The notes under the pieces were generated by a model, which was not told where the DNA came from, searched no databases, and worked only from the letters and a program-made list of their open reading frames with translations. 64,000 bases of DNA, taken from NCBI GenBank assembly GCA_038501195.1, contig JBBPUQ010000008.1:4164501-4228500 (forward strand), given 5' to 3'. Below, in pieces: positions 34,445 through 45,295 of the stretch. The DNA comes from Nemania diffusa. Its lineage: Eukaryota; Ascomycota; Sordariomycetes; Xylariales; Xylariaceae. The translations under genes and the position numbers were made by a program. Within the stretch, counting starts at the first letter, position 1, and each line of letters opens with the position of its first letter.

Positions 34445-37400
34445 ATGAATGTAAGCAGCAACACGAATTATTTTGGAGTGCAGGTTAATGCCCCAATTGG
34501 TGAGTTATGCCTTTCCCGAGGGATTATATGTTTCCAATGTAACTAACTAGGCCTTGTTTTAGAGAAAAGAACCGCCGAAGAGAAGTGTAAAAAAGTCAGG
34601 GACCGTCTACTTGCTAAAATCGACGAATCGAAAAAGCCGGAGTATCCTATCGAAGGCACATGTGAATGGGTCGACCAAGACATTGATTCATGGATTGAGG
34701 ACTCCAATGATCACCTCCTATCGATATGTGGCGGGCCAGGGAAAGGCAAGACTAACATATCCACTCACATCGTCAAGAAGCTCAAGAGTAGATCACCTGC
34801 TGGTCAGGCTCTAGTTTTGTCCTTCTTTTGCGAAAATGGAAACAGCCGGCTAAGCACCGCCCAGGCAGTACTCTTGTCTTTCCTATACCAGCTACTGGAA
34901 GCAAACCAATCAAACGAACACCTCCACCGTAAGGTCGAAGCTCGAATGAATAATAGACAGAGGAATTTGTACAATAATGTCCCTGATATCGGATTTTGGA
35001 ATATCTTGAAGGAAGGGATCCGGCTACCGAAGAATCCTTCGCCCGCAACTCAAGGCCAACCAGGTTCGCGGCCGGTTCTCATCGTTTTGGACGGCCTTGA
35101 CGAGTGTGATCCCGCCTCGATCGATTTCCTGACGAAAGAGTTGGTGGATATTTGTCGTCCAAATATCAAGGGCGATATCATGTGCAAGGCCATCATCGTT
35201 AGTCGTCCACTTCCAGGAAGACTACGGACCTTGGGCCGCAACATTGATCTAGACGTTAGCCCCTACCGTGAGAGGACACTCCAGGACATCAAGGTCTTCA
35301 TTCGTGATCGGGCCCGTCACATGCTTTTAACAGAGGTACAGCTAAAAAAGCTAACAGATATACTGTCTGAGCGCGCACAAGGGTTATTCTTATGGGTCTC
35401 CTTGGCTATGGAAATGATGGAAAGGGATGAGGCTGCAATCAAGCAGGTTGTCTACGGCAACGACCTACATTTTCTCGAAAGGCTATTCCCAGCAGGCCTA
35501 AATTCAATGTACAACCGCGCCTTGCTAGAGGCACTATGTGGAAAACAGACTTCTGGTGATTGCTTCCGACCCGAGGACGCAATGATAGTTATACGCTGTG
35601 TATCCATGGCTTGTCGTCCGCTGTCAAAAAAGGAGTTGTGCATTTCAACCGGGTTGAGTGAGCCTGAGATCTCAGCGCACATTCAAAATTGCAAGCATCT
35701 TCTTGCTCCTATAAAAAGCGCTTCTGGAGATGAGACACCTAGGGATGAGATATTACAGCTGGTACATTTTTCACTTAGAGAATATCTGCAGCATGAGGTC
35801 AATGTCTCCATGACTCTCTATTCATCTGTAGCGCGGCGTATATGGCGGCCCCTTCGAAGCGTAACAGACTGGATGCGGGTTAAAAGCTACCAATTCTTTT
35901 TACTCGACCGTCTCCTTATCGCCATGACTCTCTTGTATACCAGAAACTTTCTAACGCAGCACCCAATGTTGGTCCTTTTAGCGGTAGTCCTCTGCGCTTA
36001 CTTGCTGCGAGATTTGCCTCTACAATCGGTACTAATCGCTTCCTCTGTCAAGATTCTTGCACGGCTTCTCGATCGATGTGTTTTCAGTATTTTTGCTATT
36101 CAGTCGAAAACGGCCCACAAGGACCTATTTCTGAAATGTCTCGAGACGCTAATGCAGAACGGCCTCAGGAGGAATAACTGCAACTTCGAACACGACACTA
36201 GCCCTATCGACGATATTCCGTGCGGCCAGATAGAGAAGCAGCTTCCCGCTTTTAACGCATATGCATGCGAGTACTGGATTCAGCATTTCCATGGCAGCGA
36301 CTATCACAGCGAGACTTTAGCTCTTCGTGAGGAGCGCCATCAGCTCATCTATATGTTCCTGTCCAAGCATTTGCTTCATTGGATTGAAGCTATGAGTCTC
36401 TTGCGGAAGACGTTCAGAGCAATTTCGTCTCTTTTATTACTAGAGTCGATTATCTCTAATGATGAGTTATACGATCTTGTCCTCGACGCCAGGCGTTTCC
36501 TCCTTGCGCATAGGTCATTTATCGAACTTTATCCTCTTCAAGTTTACAGCAGTGCTCTGCTCTTCAGTCCCGAAAACAGTCTTGTCCGAAGCAAATTTGA
36601 GGATGCTATTCCCAAATGGATCACTCGCCGGACAATGATGAGCCCAAACTGGAGTCCACTCTTACATACATTAGACCATGGAAAGCGCATTTGCTCAATT
36701 GCAGTGTCTTGCGAATCTAACAGCCTTCTCTCGGCTTCGGCTGATAACACTATCAGCAGGTGGGACCTATCAACGGGAGAGTGCTTAGAAAAAACTAATT
36801 ATAAGTCTGAGGTGTATTTCTCGAGCGATTCTAAGAAGTTCCTCGAGTTTTCGGGCAAAAAGGTCGTGATCCGAAACGTGTCAACACTTGAAGTCTTGCA
36901 GGAGATCGAAGAGTGTGTTATGTATCCTGGCTGGGCGGTCTTTTCGACTAACTCAAAACTCATTGCATTAAAATCACTAGATGACTCTGTCAAAGTCTTG
37001 GATATAGAGAGGGGACACATAAAAACCACATTACACCCTTCGAACGAAGTCCACCTGCTTCGCTTTTCCCATGATGCAAGCACCTTGGCCATAGCAAATG
37101 TATTCACAATCGAGATCTGGGTTATTCAGACAGGGGAATGCTCCCAAACACTCCAGCATGAAAATGATTTCGGCATTTTGGATATTTCGTTTTCTCATGA
37201 TTCAAAAAACCTAGTGTCAGTTACTACTTCTGATGGCTTAAAGATCTGGGACATTCAGACAGGGACTTGCCTGCGTACCATCAACTACGAAGGACTTAGT
37301 CCTGCCGCCTTCTTACCTAACTCGCGCAGACTTGTCTTCGGGCATAGTTCTAATTATCAACGGTTCATAAAAATCTGGGACGTTGGAAGTGGCGACTGCT

Positions 37401-38815
37401 TGAAGACGATTCAGTGTGACGTGGGAGACAGATTTGATTCGGTATTGTCCTATGATAACGGCCGAAAACTGGTAACAATGTCAAATACCGTTGTTGAGGT
37501 TTGGGATTTGAGTATAAGGACAAGCGAAACCAATTCGGCAGGCCCCATCCATAGAGGGGAGTTTGGTCTTATCGCCTACTCAGACAACTCGGAGAGGCTT
37601 GTGTCCGGGTCAATACCGGATGAGAACGTGAGTATCTGGGACACTACAACTGGAAAATGTCTGCATACACTTGAGAACCATGACATTCATTGCATAAAAT
37701 TGGTAACCTTTTCGCATGACTCCCTCAAACTTGCATCGGTGCCAAATGATAAGACTATTAAAATATGGGACGTTGCAACGGGCAAATGCCAAACGACCTT
37801 GACAAGTCATGATACGGGAGACGCCAGGCAATATTACAGCTTGTTGGTCTTCTCAAAATGTTCAACAGTGCTGGCCTCTGTATCGCACGGTCTGCCTTCT
37901 TTTGGGTCAACCAGCGAAACGAAAAGCCCATGGACCTTGAAGGTGTGGGATAGTAAAACTGGTTCCTGCCTACAGAGACTGAAGATTGAAAGCGCTAGAG
38001 TTATGTCAGTCGCCTTCTCATGTCAGAATAGGCCAAATATGGTCGCTACTACCAGTTCTGAGTTTGTCGAGATATGGGACATTTCAACTGGGAAACAGCG
38101 GTACCAGAAAGAAATCAACAAGTACCCCGACTATCAAGTGCGATACTCTCCCGAACCTTCACTGCAATTCTCTACCGACTCTAAAAAAGTAGTGACTTCT
38201 ATTGGTGATGGCTTTAAAATTTGGGATACGAAGACCGATGCGTCTCTTCAAGTCCTCAGAGCACACAGAGATCCGATACTACGAATAGCATTTTCAAGCG
38301 ATTCGTCAAAGCTCGCTTCTGCTGACGCTTTTTATATCAAGGTGTGGGATATCTCCATTAATAGTGGCGCCAAAGGAAAGAATCATACTGTCTGTTTGCA
38401 TACGTTCCCCTCAGCTCAGTCACTATCGCACATCTCATTCAGGAACGATCAAGAACTACTAACTAATTTTGGACCTATCGCGCTTTCGAGCTCACCGTTA
38501 ATTTCTACAGTATCAACCAGTACTAGAAGGATGGTTGATGCCCAGGACGCTGTAGGTCTTGAGTACCCGCGAGCACTATATCGGTACGACATCAAGTTCA
38601 AGATCGATGAGAAGAGCTGCTGGATTACGTGCAATAACAAAAACGTTCTTTGGTTGCCGTCTGAATATAGACCAGCCGGTCAGAATTATAGGATCTATCC
38701 TCCCAACTTTTGCGTAAAAGGATCAACCATCGCGATAGGTTGTCAATCTAGCAGTGTCCTCGTTATCGAGTTTTCGTCGGAAAAATTGAAACAAGCCGGG
38801 GTCTTACGAGACTAA
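34445..38815 (+). CDS. NACHT-WD40 NLR with short N-terminal amyloid-like leader
   Basis: Two exons (34445-34499, 34563-38815) give 1435 residues. The intron has a CTAAC branch site, and without it the leader stops early. Residues 1-19 are a polar leader with the core YFGVQVNAPI. There is no N-terminal effector domain. The NACHT domain follows, with Walker A GGPGKGKT at 75-82 and Walker B VLIVLDGLDECD at about 190-201. Helical sequence comes next, then two strongly hydrophobic segments near 470-530. From about 715 to 1400 lie some 13 WD40 repeats (KIWDIQTGTC, KIWDVATGKC, KVWDSKTGSC and others). They are divergent, not near-identical copies. This is the build of fungal NLRs such as NWD2 that sense a ligand through the repeats and nucleate a partner through the leader. 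The partner candidate is the divergent gene at 32379-33379. Confidence 0.85.
34460..34564 (+). other. NLR amyloid-like leader motif (split by an intron)
   Basis: Codons 6-19 of the NLR, ending at the exon junction. The core VQVNAPI matches TQINGPI and AQINYPV of the neighbouring effector. All three fit Q-[IV]-N-x-P-[IV]. The V-Q-V tetrad also resembles RHIM and fungal PP cores. Confidence 0.6.
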
Positions 38816-39225
38816 GGCTCGTTTGATGCCGACAACGTTCTTGTTATAGCAGCGGTATTGCGAATGGATTGATGTTTAAAGGGGGTTTTGACAAATTGTC
38901 TATGGATAGTCGCGCCTTCTATTGTTTAGGTGGATGGATACCTGCTATAGAGTAGACAGAACGGCTGTCATCTAGTAGTATATTTAGGGCTTGGGAAAAT
39001 TTGCAATTAATTCTTAAACATCATAGATTCTCGGTCCTCTCTGGCAACCTAAAACTATTTAAATGCCCATACTTGCATTTATCTTTAGTCGAGAAACTTA
39101 AACATTATCTCAAACACCAGGCGCTCACGACCTTAATCGGAAGCCCTTAACTTACCAACCCTCTACATTTACAACCGGCGACTCCGTAACTCTATAGTCC
39201 CATTAATACATGACACGACCGAAGG
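38816..39225. other. Convergent 3' flank
   Basis: 410 bases of AT-rich DNA between the NLR stop and the stop of the beta-propeller gene. No gene is seen. Confidence 0.45.
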
Positions 39226-40185
39226 TCATATATACCCAGAAACATCAACCGCCACAACCTTCGCCGGCTCCGCCTGCCCATTAGTAACCACATACAGCGT
39301 CCCCCGATCCCTCGCCGTCCTCCCAAACGCCGCAGCCGTAGGGCCCGCAACAGCAGCCGCGACCTCGCTAGAGCCATCACTCTGCAGCGCAATAACGGTA
39401 TTATCCCCGCCAGCAGCAATCCAGAACCTCCCAGCGCCGTCCTCAGCAAAGTCGTCGACGAACGCAGCGTCGACGGTCCCTATGGTCTCGATCTGCGCAT
39501 CAGGGGCGGGATACCCGGCCTTGTCGAGGCGGACGCGGAAGAGCGAGACGAGGTCCGAGTTGCTCCAGTACAGATACCCGCAGCGGTAGTGCACGCCGTT
39601 GGCGCCCGTGGCCTGCGCCGAGCCGGGCACGGGCGCCGTCTGGGTGGTGTTCAGGACCAGCCCGCACGCGCCCGTCGCCGTGTCGCAGCGCGTGATGGTG
39701 CCGCCCGAGCTGTCGGTGAGGAGCACCACGGGCGTCCCTGGGATCGAGGTGATGCCGTTTGGCACGAGGAGGCCTGCGAGGCCGGTGACTTTGCGCACGC
39801 GCAGGTTGTCGCCAGCGTCGAAGGATGCGCTCCATAGCGTTGGCGATCTGGACGACTCCCCGGAGAACTCAATTGAGAGGATGGCGAATGTGTCGGTGTG
39901 GGTTTCCGTGATTCCTAGGAGGGCGGTGGCGTTGTCGAAGGTGTGCACGAGCGAGAACTTCCGGGCTGGGGAATATGGGGTTTTCATCGTGTATAGGGAC
40001 GCAGTTGGTAACAGCATAGTTATGAGAAGGTCCCCGTTAGAGCGTACCGCGATATTCTCGAGCCATGGTCCGGTTTGGTTCACCTGGAAAAGGGTTTGCG
40101 TTGGAAGGAGATCTCTTGGTGTCTTGATGACGGCGGCTAAGATACAGGGGAGTGCGAGGATGCACTGGAGTTTGGGAAACAACAT
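39226..40185 (-). CDS. Secreted SMP-30/gluconolactonase-like beta-propeller protein
   Basis: Single exon, 319 residues. A signal peptide covers roughly residues 1-20 (LQCILALPCILAAVI). The rest has the repeating pattern of a six-bladed propeller of a fungal SMP-30-like family: GPWLENIAVRSNGDLLIT, GLLVPNGITSIPG, ANGVHYRCGYLYWSNSD, FVDDFAEDGAGRFWIAAGGDN and GTLYVVTNGQ. Some members of this fold act as hetero-Diels-Alderases in fungal meroterpenoid synthesis, others are lactonases, and most are uncharacterised. No polyketide or terpene synthase is near, so a biosynthetic role cannot be claimed. The start is the only ATG giving a full signal peptide. The opposite strand is open for 201 codons because of G/C-rich codon use. 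Confidence 0.72.
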   Translation of the reverse strand: MLFPKLQCILALPCILAAVIKTPRDLLPTQTLFQVNQTGPWLENIAVRSNGDLLITMLLPTASLYTMKTPYSPARKFSLVHTFDNATALLGITETHTDTFAILSIEFSGESSRSPTLWSASFDAGDNLRVRKVTGLAGLLVPNGITSIPGTPVVLLTDSSGGTITRCDTATGACGLVLNTTQTAPVPGSAQATGANGVHYRCGYLYWSNSDLVSLFRVRLDKAGYPAPDAQIETIGTVDAAFVDDFAEDGAGRFWIAAGGDNTVIALQSDGSSEVAAAVAGPTAAAFGRTARDRGTLYVVTNGQAEPAKVVAVDVSGYI

Positions 40186-41120
40186 CGTGAATGCTTCACA
40201 TTAGAAATCGTTGACCCCGACGATTGGAGGCTGACCTTTTTTTTTGGTTTGTCTTTCTCACATAAATACCCGGCCATTTTATATGGCTGTCTTATAGAGC
40301 ATCGCATCGGTATAAGCTCCGTAAGATCACTAGCTCGGCCGTGAGTCAAGCGGACAATGATGACCCCGTCGCCTTGGCTGAATCCTACGAGACCCGTAGG
40401 ATCGCTCAGCTATACCAAAATTTAAGATTGCGGAGCCACAGAATCCCGGCATGACTATTATCTAGGTATACGAGAAAACGAAGGAACGACGGCCTACCTC
40501 TCGGAATACGGCCCTTGTGCGCACCAGCCAAGTCTCTCATTAAAAAGAATGCATAACGAGTAGCGCTTTGATTGACGGCATTGTCGGGTGCGGTAGTTGT
40601 CCGTATCCTGGTCTCTACCTTCTCGGATTCTATACGAGATATCTCGATTGTGTGCTTTCGACTGCGCCCAGACCACTTAAATTGATGAGTAAGATGCTAA
40701 TATTTTGATGTTCATAGCTTGGGGGGTTTGCTTAAGGTAACAAAGTTGACGTGCCAATCGCGGTGAAAAGTGCCTAATGTAGACACTGACTGGCTTGGCC
40801 GGATGCATTACAGCTCTGGTCCCAGTTGATCGCATTGTATTTGTGTTAAAGTATGAGTCGGGAGACGTTACTTGATTGGGTATTCCAGACCATCAATTGG
40901 AGTAGCTGCTAATTGGAACCCCTTCGAACGGCTTACTCCATAGCGAGTGCTTAACAGGTTCGGAAGACGGATGCAGAAAACGGAGAAGGGTTGGGTGTCG
41001 TGGTTTATTATGGTGTAGATTTAATGCCATCTTCCGTCACCATCCTTGCTGTGCTATCACGCGCGTTGGGCTATGGCGTCCGATCCTCAGGATACCTGGG
41101 GCTCCCCAACGTCGCGATCT
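40186..41120. other. Intergenic
   Basis: About 0.9 kb with the propeller gene promoter at its left. No coding, RNA or repeat feature is supported. Confidence 0.45.
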
Positions 41121-42368
41121 CTACAACATGGCCGAAACCTTGTCGCCACCAACTGGAGCCGATGTCTTGAGAGCGCGCCTGTCTAAGACGCCATCGTCAG
41201 GCGTGACGCCAACATCGGTGGCCTTCCGCGTATTGACGAATCCCGGGCCCGGACTGTCCCAGCTATGATCCTTCCATGCGCCCAAGACAGTCCACATCTT
41301 CTCGACCACGGCCTGGATCTTCGCCCGTCTATCACGGCTTCTCTGTCTCTGGCTCATCAACTCGGCGTCGGAACTCTCGGGCTCAAACCCCTCCATGACG
41401 CTGTAAAAGACGCGACACGTCTCCTCGAGCTCGGCGATATTCGAGATGCCCATGACACTCACGCCGATGCGCGTCCCGGCTGGTAATTTCGACGCTGTAG
41501 TTCCCCGCGCCGCGCCCACAGTCGCCCAGCGATCGAGCGCCCAGCGGATAGCGACGACTTCGAGCCTCTCGCCGGCCTCGACAGCAACCGGCACGAGGTC
41601 CTGACAGGCTTTCCGCAGGCCCTCCGGACTCGGATGCCACGACGCCATGGGTCCCGCGTCGGCGCCCCGTGTCGTCAGCAGCCCCATGCCCAACATACTC
41701 GCGTTGAGCACGACATCGACGCCGGCGTCGGCAAATCGACGCATAGCAGCGTCCCCGCCGAGGACTGTGTTCTGCACAGTGAAGTGGCCGTAGCTCAGCA
41801 CGGCGTCGAGCGGCTCGCCTGTTTCACGCAATATCATCTCAGCGAGGTCGCACAGTGTCGCGACCGGATATCCGCTAATACCCACATAACGAATAAGCCC
41901 CTCCTCGTCCCGCAGACGGCGCAGCTCGCGCACAGCGGCAAGGACCTCTTCGGGGGAGACGAACTCGATGTCGTGGGTGTACACGAGGTCGAGGTAAGGC
42001 GTGTGCAGGCGCTCTAAGCTGCGGTAGACCGAGTACCGGATCCAGGCGGGGCTGTAGTCGAACTCGTCGCCTGCGATGCGCCCGGCTTTGGTCACGAGGA
42101 AGTAGGATGAGCGCGCGTGGCGCGAGGTCACGGACGGGTGCGCGAGGGCATTGCCGAGGATGGTCTCGGATGGCCCGTAGTAGGGCGATGTGTCGAAGGC
42201 GGTGACGCCTAGGTCCAGTGCACGCGACACGATGGACGCGGCCGGGAGGTTGAAGGGGTCGGGCACGTATTGCGTGTTGAAGGTTGCCGTGCCCAAGACG
42301 AGAGGGGGGATGACCTCATGGAGCTGTGGCCGAGGCCGAGTGAGTGACTCGGATATTGAGGGGTCCAT
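41121..42368 (-). CDS. Aldo/keto reductase, D-arabinose / L-galactose dehydrogenase type
   Basis: Single exon, 415 residues. The AKR tetrad is visible: D59 in TAFDTSPYYG, Y64 in the same motif, K94 in FLVTKAGR, and H132 in LVYTHDIEF. The opening PPLVLGTATFN and the motif RYVGISGYPVATL place it with L-galactose dehydrogenase and yeast Ara2 (NAD-dependent D-arabinose dehydrogenase). That enzyme makes the lactone precursor of erythroascorbate in the cytosol. The protein is about 80 residues longer than yeast Ara2 because of a charged C-terminal tail. The neighbouring propeller and methyltransferase genes do not suggest a shared pathway. Confidence 0.8.
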   Translation of the reverse strand: MDPSISESLTRPRPQLHEVIPPLVLGTATFNTQYVPDPFNLPAASIVSRALDLGVTAFDTSPYYGPSETILGNALAHPSVTSRHARSSYFLVTKAGRIAGDEFDYSPAWIRYSVYRSLERLHTPYLDLVYTHDIEFVSPEEVLAAVRELRRLRDEEGLIRYVGISGYPVATLCDLAEMILRETGEPLDAVLSYGHFTVQNTVLGGDAAMRRFADAGVDVVLNASMLGMGLLTTRGADAGPMASWHPSPEGLRKACQDLVPVAVEAGERLEVVAIRWALDRWATVGAARGTTASKLPAGTRIGVSVMGISNIAELEETCRVFYSVMEGFEPESSDAELMSQRQRSRDRRAKIQAVVEKMWTVLGAWKDHSWDSPGPGFVNTRKATDVGVTPDDGVLDRRALKTSAPVGGDKVSAML

Positions 42369-45295
42369 CTTCAGTCTCTTTCTTGTTGTATTTGCTTTTG
42401 TATATTAATTGATATAAGAAAGATACCAATACGAATATCGTAATCAGTGGGTGATAGTTGAATAGGTCAGAGGGTAAAGCTAATAAGAAAGCTGACGAGA
42501 ATAGGGCTCAGACTTTAGATAGTCGAATACCCAGCCAGATAAATTAAATTAGACTAGACTGGGATGTAGCTCATCTAGATAGATCGGCACCGATCTTCAG
42601 GGTCTTCGTGCTTCGGAGGAGATCACTAAGAAACTACCTAAACCATATATTCCTCGCTCTAGCTCTCCGATAAGAGGTAAAGATAAAAACGCGGGGGTAG
42701 GCATATTTCTTGGCCTTGTTGCCAATTGTAAAACGTAATTTATTTCTTATAGAGTCAGCATCTAGAGTATTATTAATCATAATATCACAGAGTGGCAGAC
42801 CATTGTGATGGCATCATAGACAGAAGACATGTTGTGCTCACGTCTGGTAATTGGGGTTATATCGACACCGATTTAGTTCACCTAGGTCAATTATCGCATC
42901 TTTAATAGGAGCGAGAAAGCAGAATACACGTACCTTGTGGTCCTATGACCCCTCCATGACCCCTCCATTATTACCCCTCCAACACCCCTCCATTTTCACA
43001 GTAGACTAAGGTACTGATGCACGTAAGAGCTTACCTGCAAGTAATTCAAATGCCGCAATTAAATTAGCGTACGGTTTATAGCTGCTCCCCGTTACCCTGT
43101 CATCCCTTAGTCTATGAATAGTAGATACATGCAGTTATATGTCTTGTAAGCCTAGAGCTATGTGGAGTGTCGTCACATACTACCATAGCAATACTCTTCA
43201 AGATAGGTCGAGAGAGTTTCACTTCGCTATCCCCGCTAGTCCTTTTCCGCCCACTCAAACAAAACGCTCCAGCCTCTATACAAGCGGGAGGTCGCGATAC
43301 CGACGATGAGCGGGCATCCGGGGTCGATTTTGGCAGGTTCTTATTGCTGGAGATACCCTTTAATCGCGTGAAAAGCGTCCCATTTTCATCCGGCCTGAGA
43401 AGTCTGGCATGGTCCATCTGGCTAGACGCCGCTTTTGAGACAGCTGCGGATGTCTTGCGTAATAAGCTGAGTGGAATCTAAATTACTCACAGGTTCCGAT
43501 AGTGTAGCTCGGGAAATGCTGTCGCTAGGACGAGCCATAGCATTGAAGAATGGGCAGTTTCGCTCCATTCAACTCCACCTAAACTATGCCACAGTATGTT
43601 GCTCTGAAGGGTCTTGTTGCGAATGTTTACTAGCTCACCAAGCCTGACTATTTCTTCGTTCCGGCTCTCTGTGCCACCTGGTTCACTTGGATCATGATCC
43701 TCAAACATGTAACTTCTGATGGGCTCTTCTAGCGTTTCTTCGGCCTCGATGGTAGGTTTATCCGCGAGGTAGGATTACGGGTCTCTCTTAGTGTGGTGTA
43801 TCGGCGATTGGTTGGCGCGGCGATGTGTGAATGTTGAATTTAGCAGAGCTTTCTGCAAGCTAGTGCTATAAGCGAGGGATGTTCGTTTCGTCCATCGAAA
43901 CAGGTATTCAAGAACTTATTCAGTACGGAATCTTAATTGAAAAATAGAGCACGCCCAAGTGTGTTTTTCACATTGAAAAGTCCCTGTTTGCTTGCCATGT
44001 GGCTACTCGCATCTCGAGTGGTACCTAGGTGATACAGCCAACCAATACAACATTTGCGAACCTTGGTTTCATATAACCTATACCAACTAATCACTTATAT
44101 AAGATATAATTATACCACATTTATCCATTAATAAAACGACTCTAAACCAAGCTGTCACATTGGAAACGAGCGTTTACGGTGAACATTTGCAATCGGCAAC
44201 CTTCCAGAACACACTCCGGACAAGCTTAACTAGCGCCTCTTGCCTAAAACGGCAATTCCTTCGGAGCCAGTAACACTATTGCCAATAGTAAGAGATAATG
44301 TTAGATAGACATATTCTAGACAGCTCACATTCGCAGAAACCTCTCCATAACTATACAATTTCAATCCCCATCCTCCTCTTCAGCCCGTGCCTTGCATCAA
44401 CGCTGTACCGTATTCGCCATCCCCCACAGTAAAGCCTCAGCTAGTGGAGTCAACATCCTATACAACAACCACCTATACCGCCTATTCCCGTCCGCACCCG
44501 GCCTTCCGGAAGAGGCAGCCACGCCCTTGGCAGATCTGATAACAGGACGTGTCGGCAGTGCAGGATCAGATTATTTCCCTTGGCGTCACCCTCATTGGAC
44601 GCGCGCCGAGCACACGCCAAGGGGCTTGACGTAGGGAGAGACGAGATGTGCCGCTTTTAAACGATGCCGCCATCTGCCAACGCTGGGAGTAGTCCCGAGG
44701 AGGGAGAAAATTTTAGTAGAGAGGGGTTGGAGTCTAGACTCTGCGGCCGGAATGTTCGTACGTTACGAAAATCGTAGCGCGGTATTTCCTGGAAGACGGT
44801 CTTCTGAGGCCCTTGGCCGCGCCAACATTTATGTGCAACATTTAGGTATGTAAAGCAGCCTTCATATATGTATCATATGTATCTTTTCACTTATAACAGC
44901 TTATGTTCAGAAAATAAATACGAATTTGGTATTTAAGCCTACTCTTATTCTTGCGTATGACCGTTCTACCCAAATTGATCCAAAATCTCCGTTCAACATG
45001 TGACTTTGACCTAGTATTTCTCAAATAAATACCCCGAAATGTAGTATACTAAGATCCAAGTGATAAGATTGATCTGATTAGATTTGATAAGATCTTCGCT
45101 GTCAAGGGTGCGAGTTTACTCAGCGAGACCGGAACTACGCATCTTGGTATTCTTATGCGTGGGGTTTCCCCCTTACTCAAATACAGGAGGGAGGGCTGTA
45201 GGCTAGCCCTACTTCTCTTGTTCTTTGTCCTTTTCTCTTCTAATCACTCTTACTCCATCTGTGTTTCCCTCTTCGTCCTACCTACATAATCCATC
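42369..45295. other. Long gene-poor region
   Basis: About 2.9 kb without a confident gene. Minus-strand ORFs at 43487-43708 and 43112-43417 could be remnants of one gene, but the only candidate introns are too short or lead to stops. A tandem array of CCCCTCCA-type units lies near 42948-42992. AT-rich DNA occupies 44840-45110. The right end is the promoter of the O-methyltransferase. Confidence 0.45.
42948..42992. repeat. Short tandem repeat, ACCCCTCCA units
   Basis: Four clear copies of ACCCCTCCA separated by two to four bases. Function unknown, probably replication slippage. Confidence 0.6.

Noticed and set aside
43112..43708. Possible two-exon minus-strand gene
   Set aside because: The only candidate introns between the ORFs are 24-47 bases and give early stops. 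No family was recognised.
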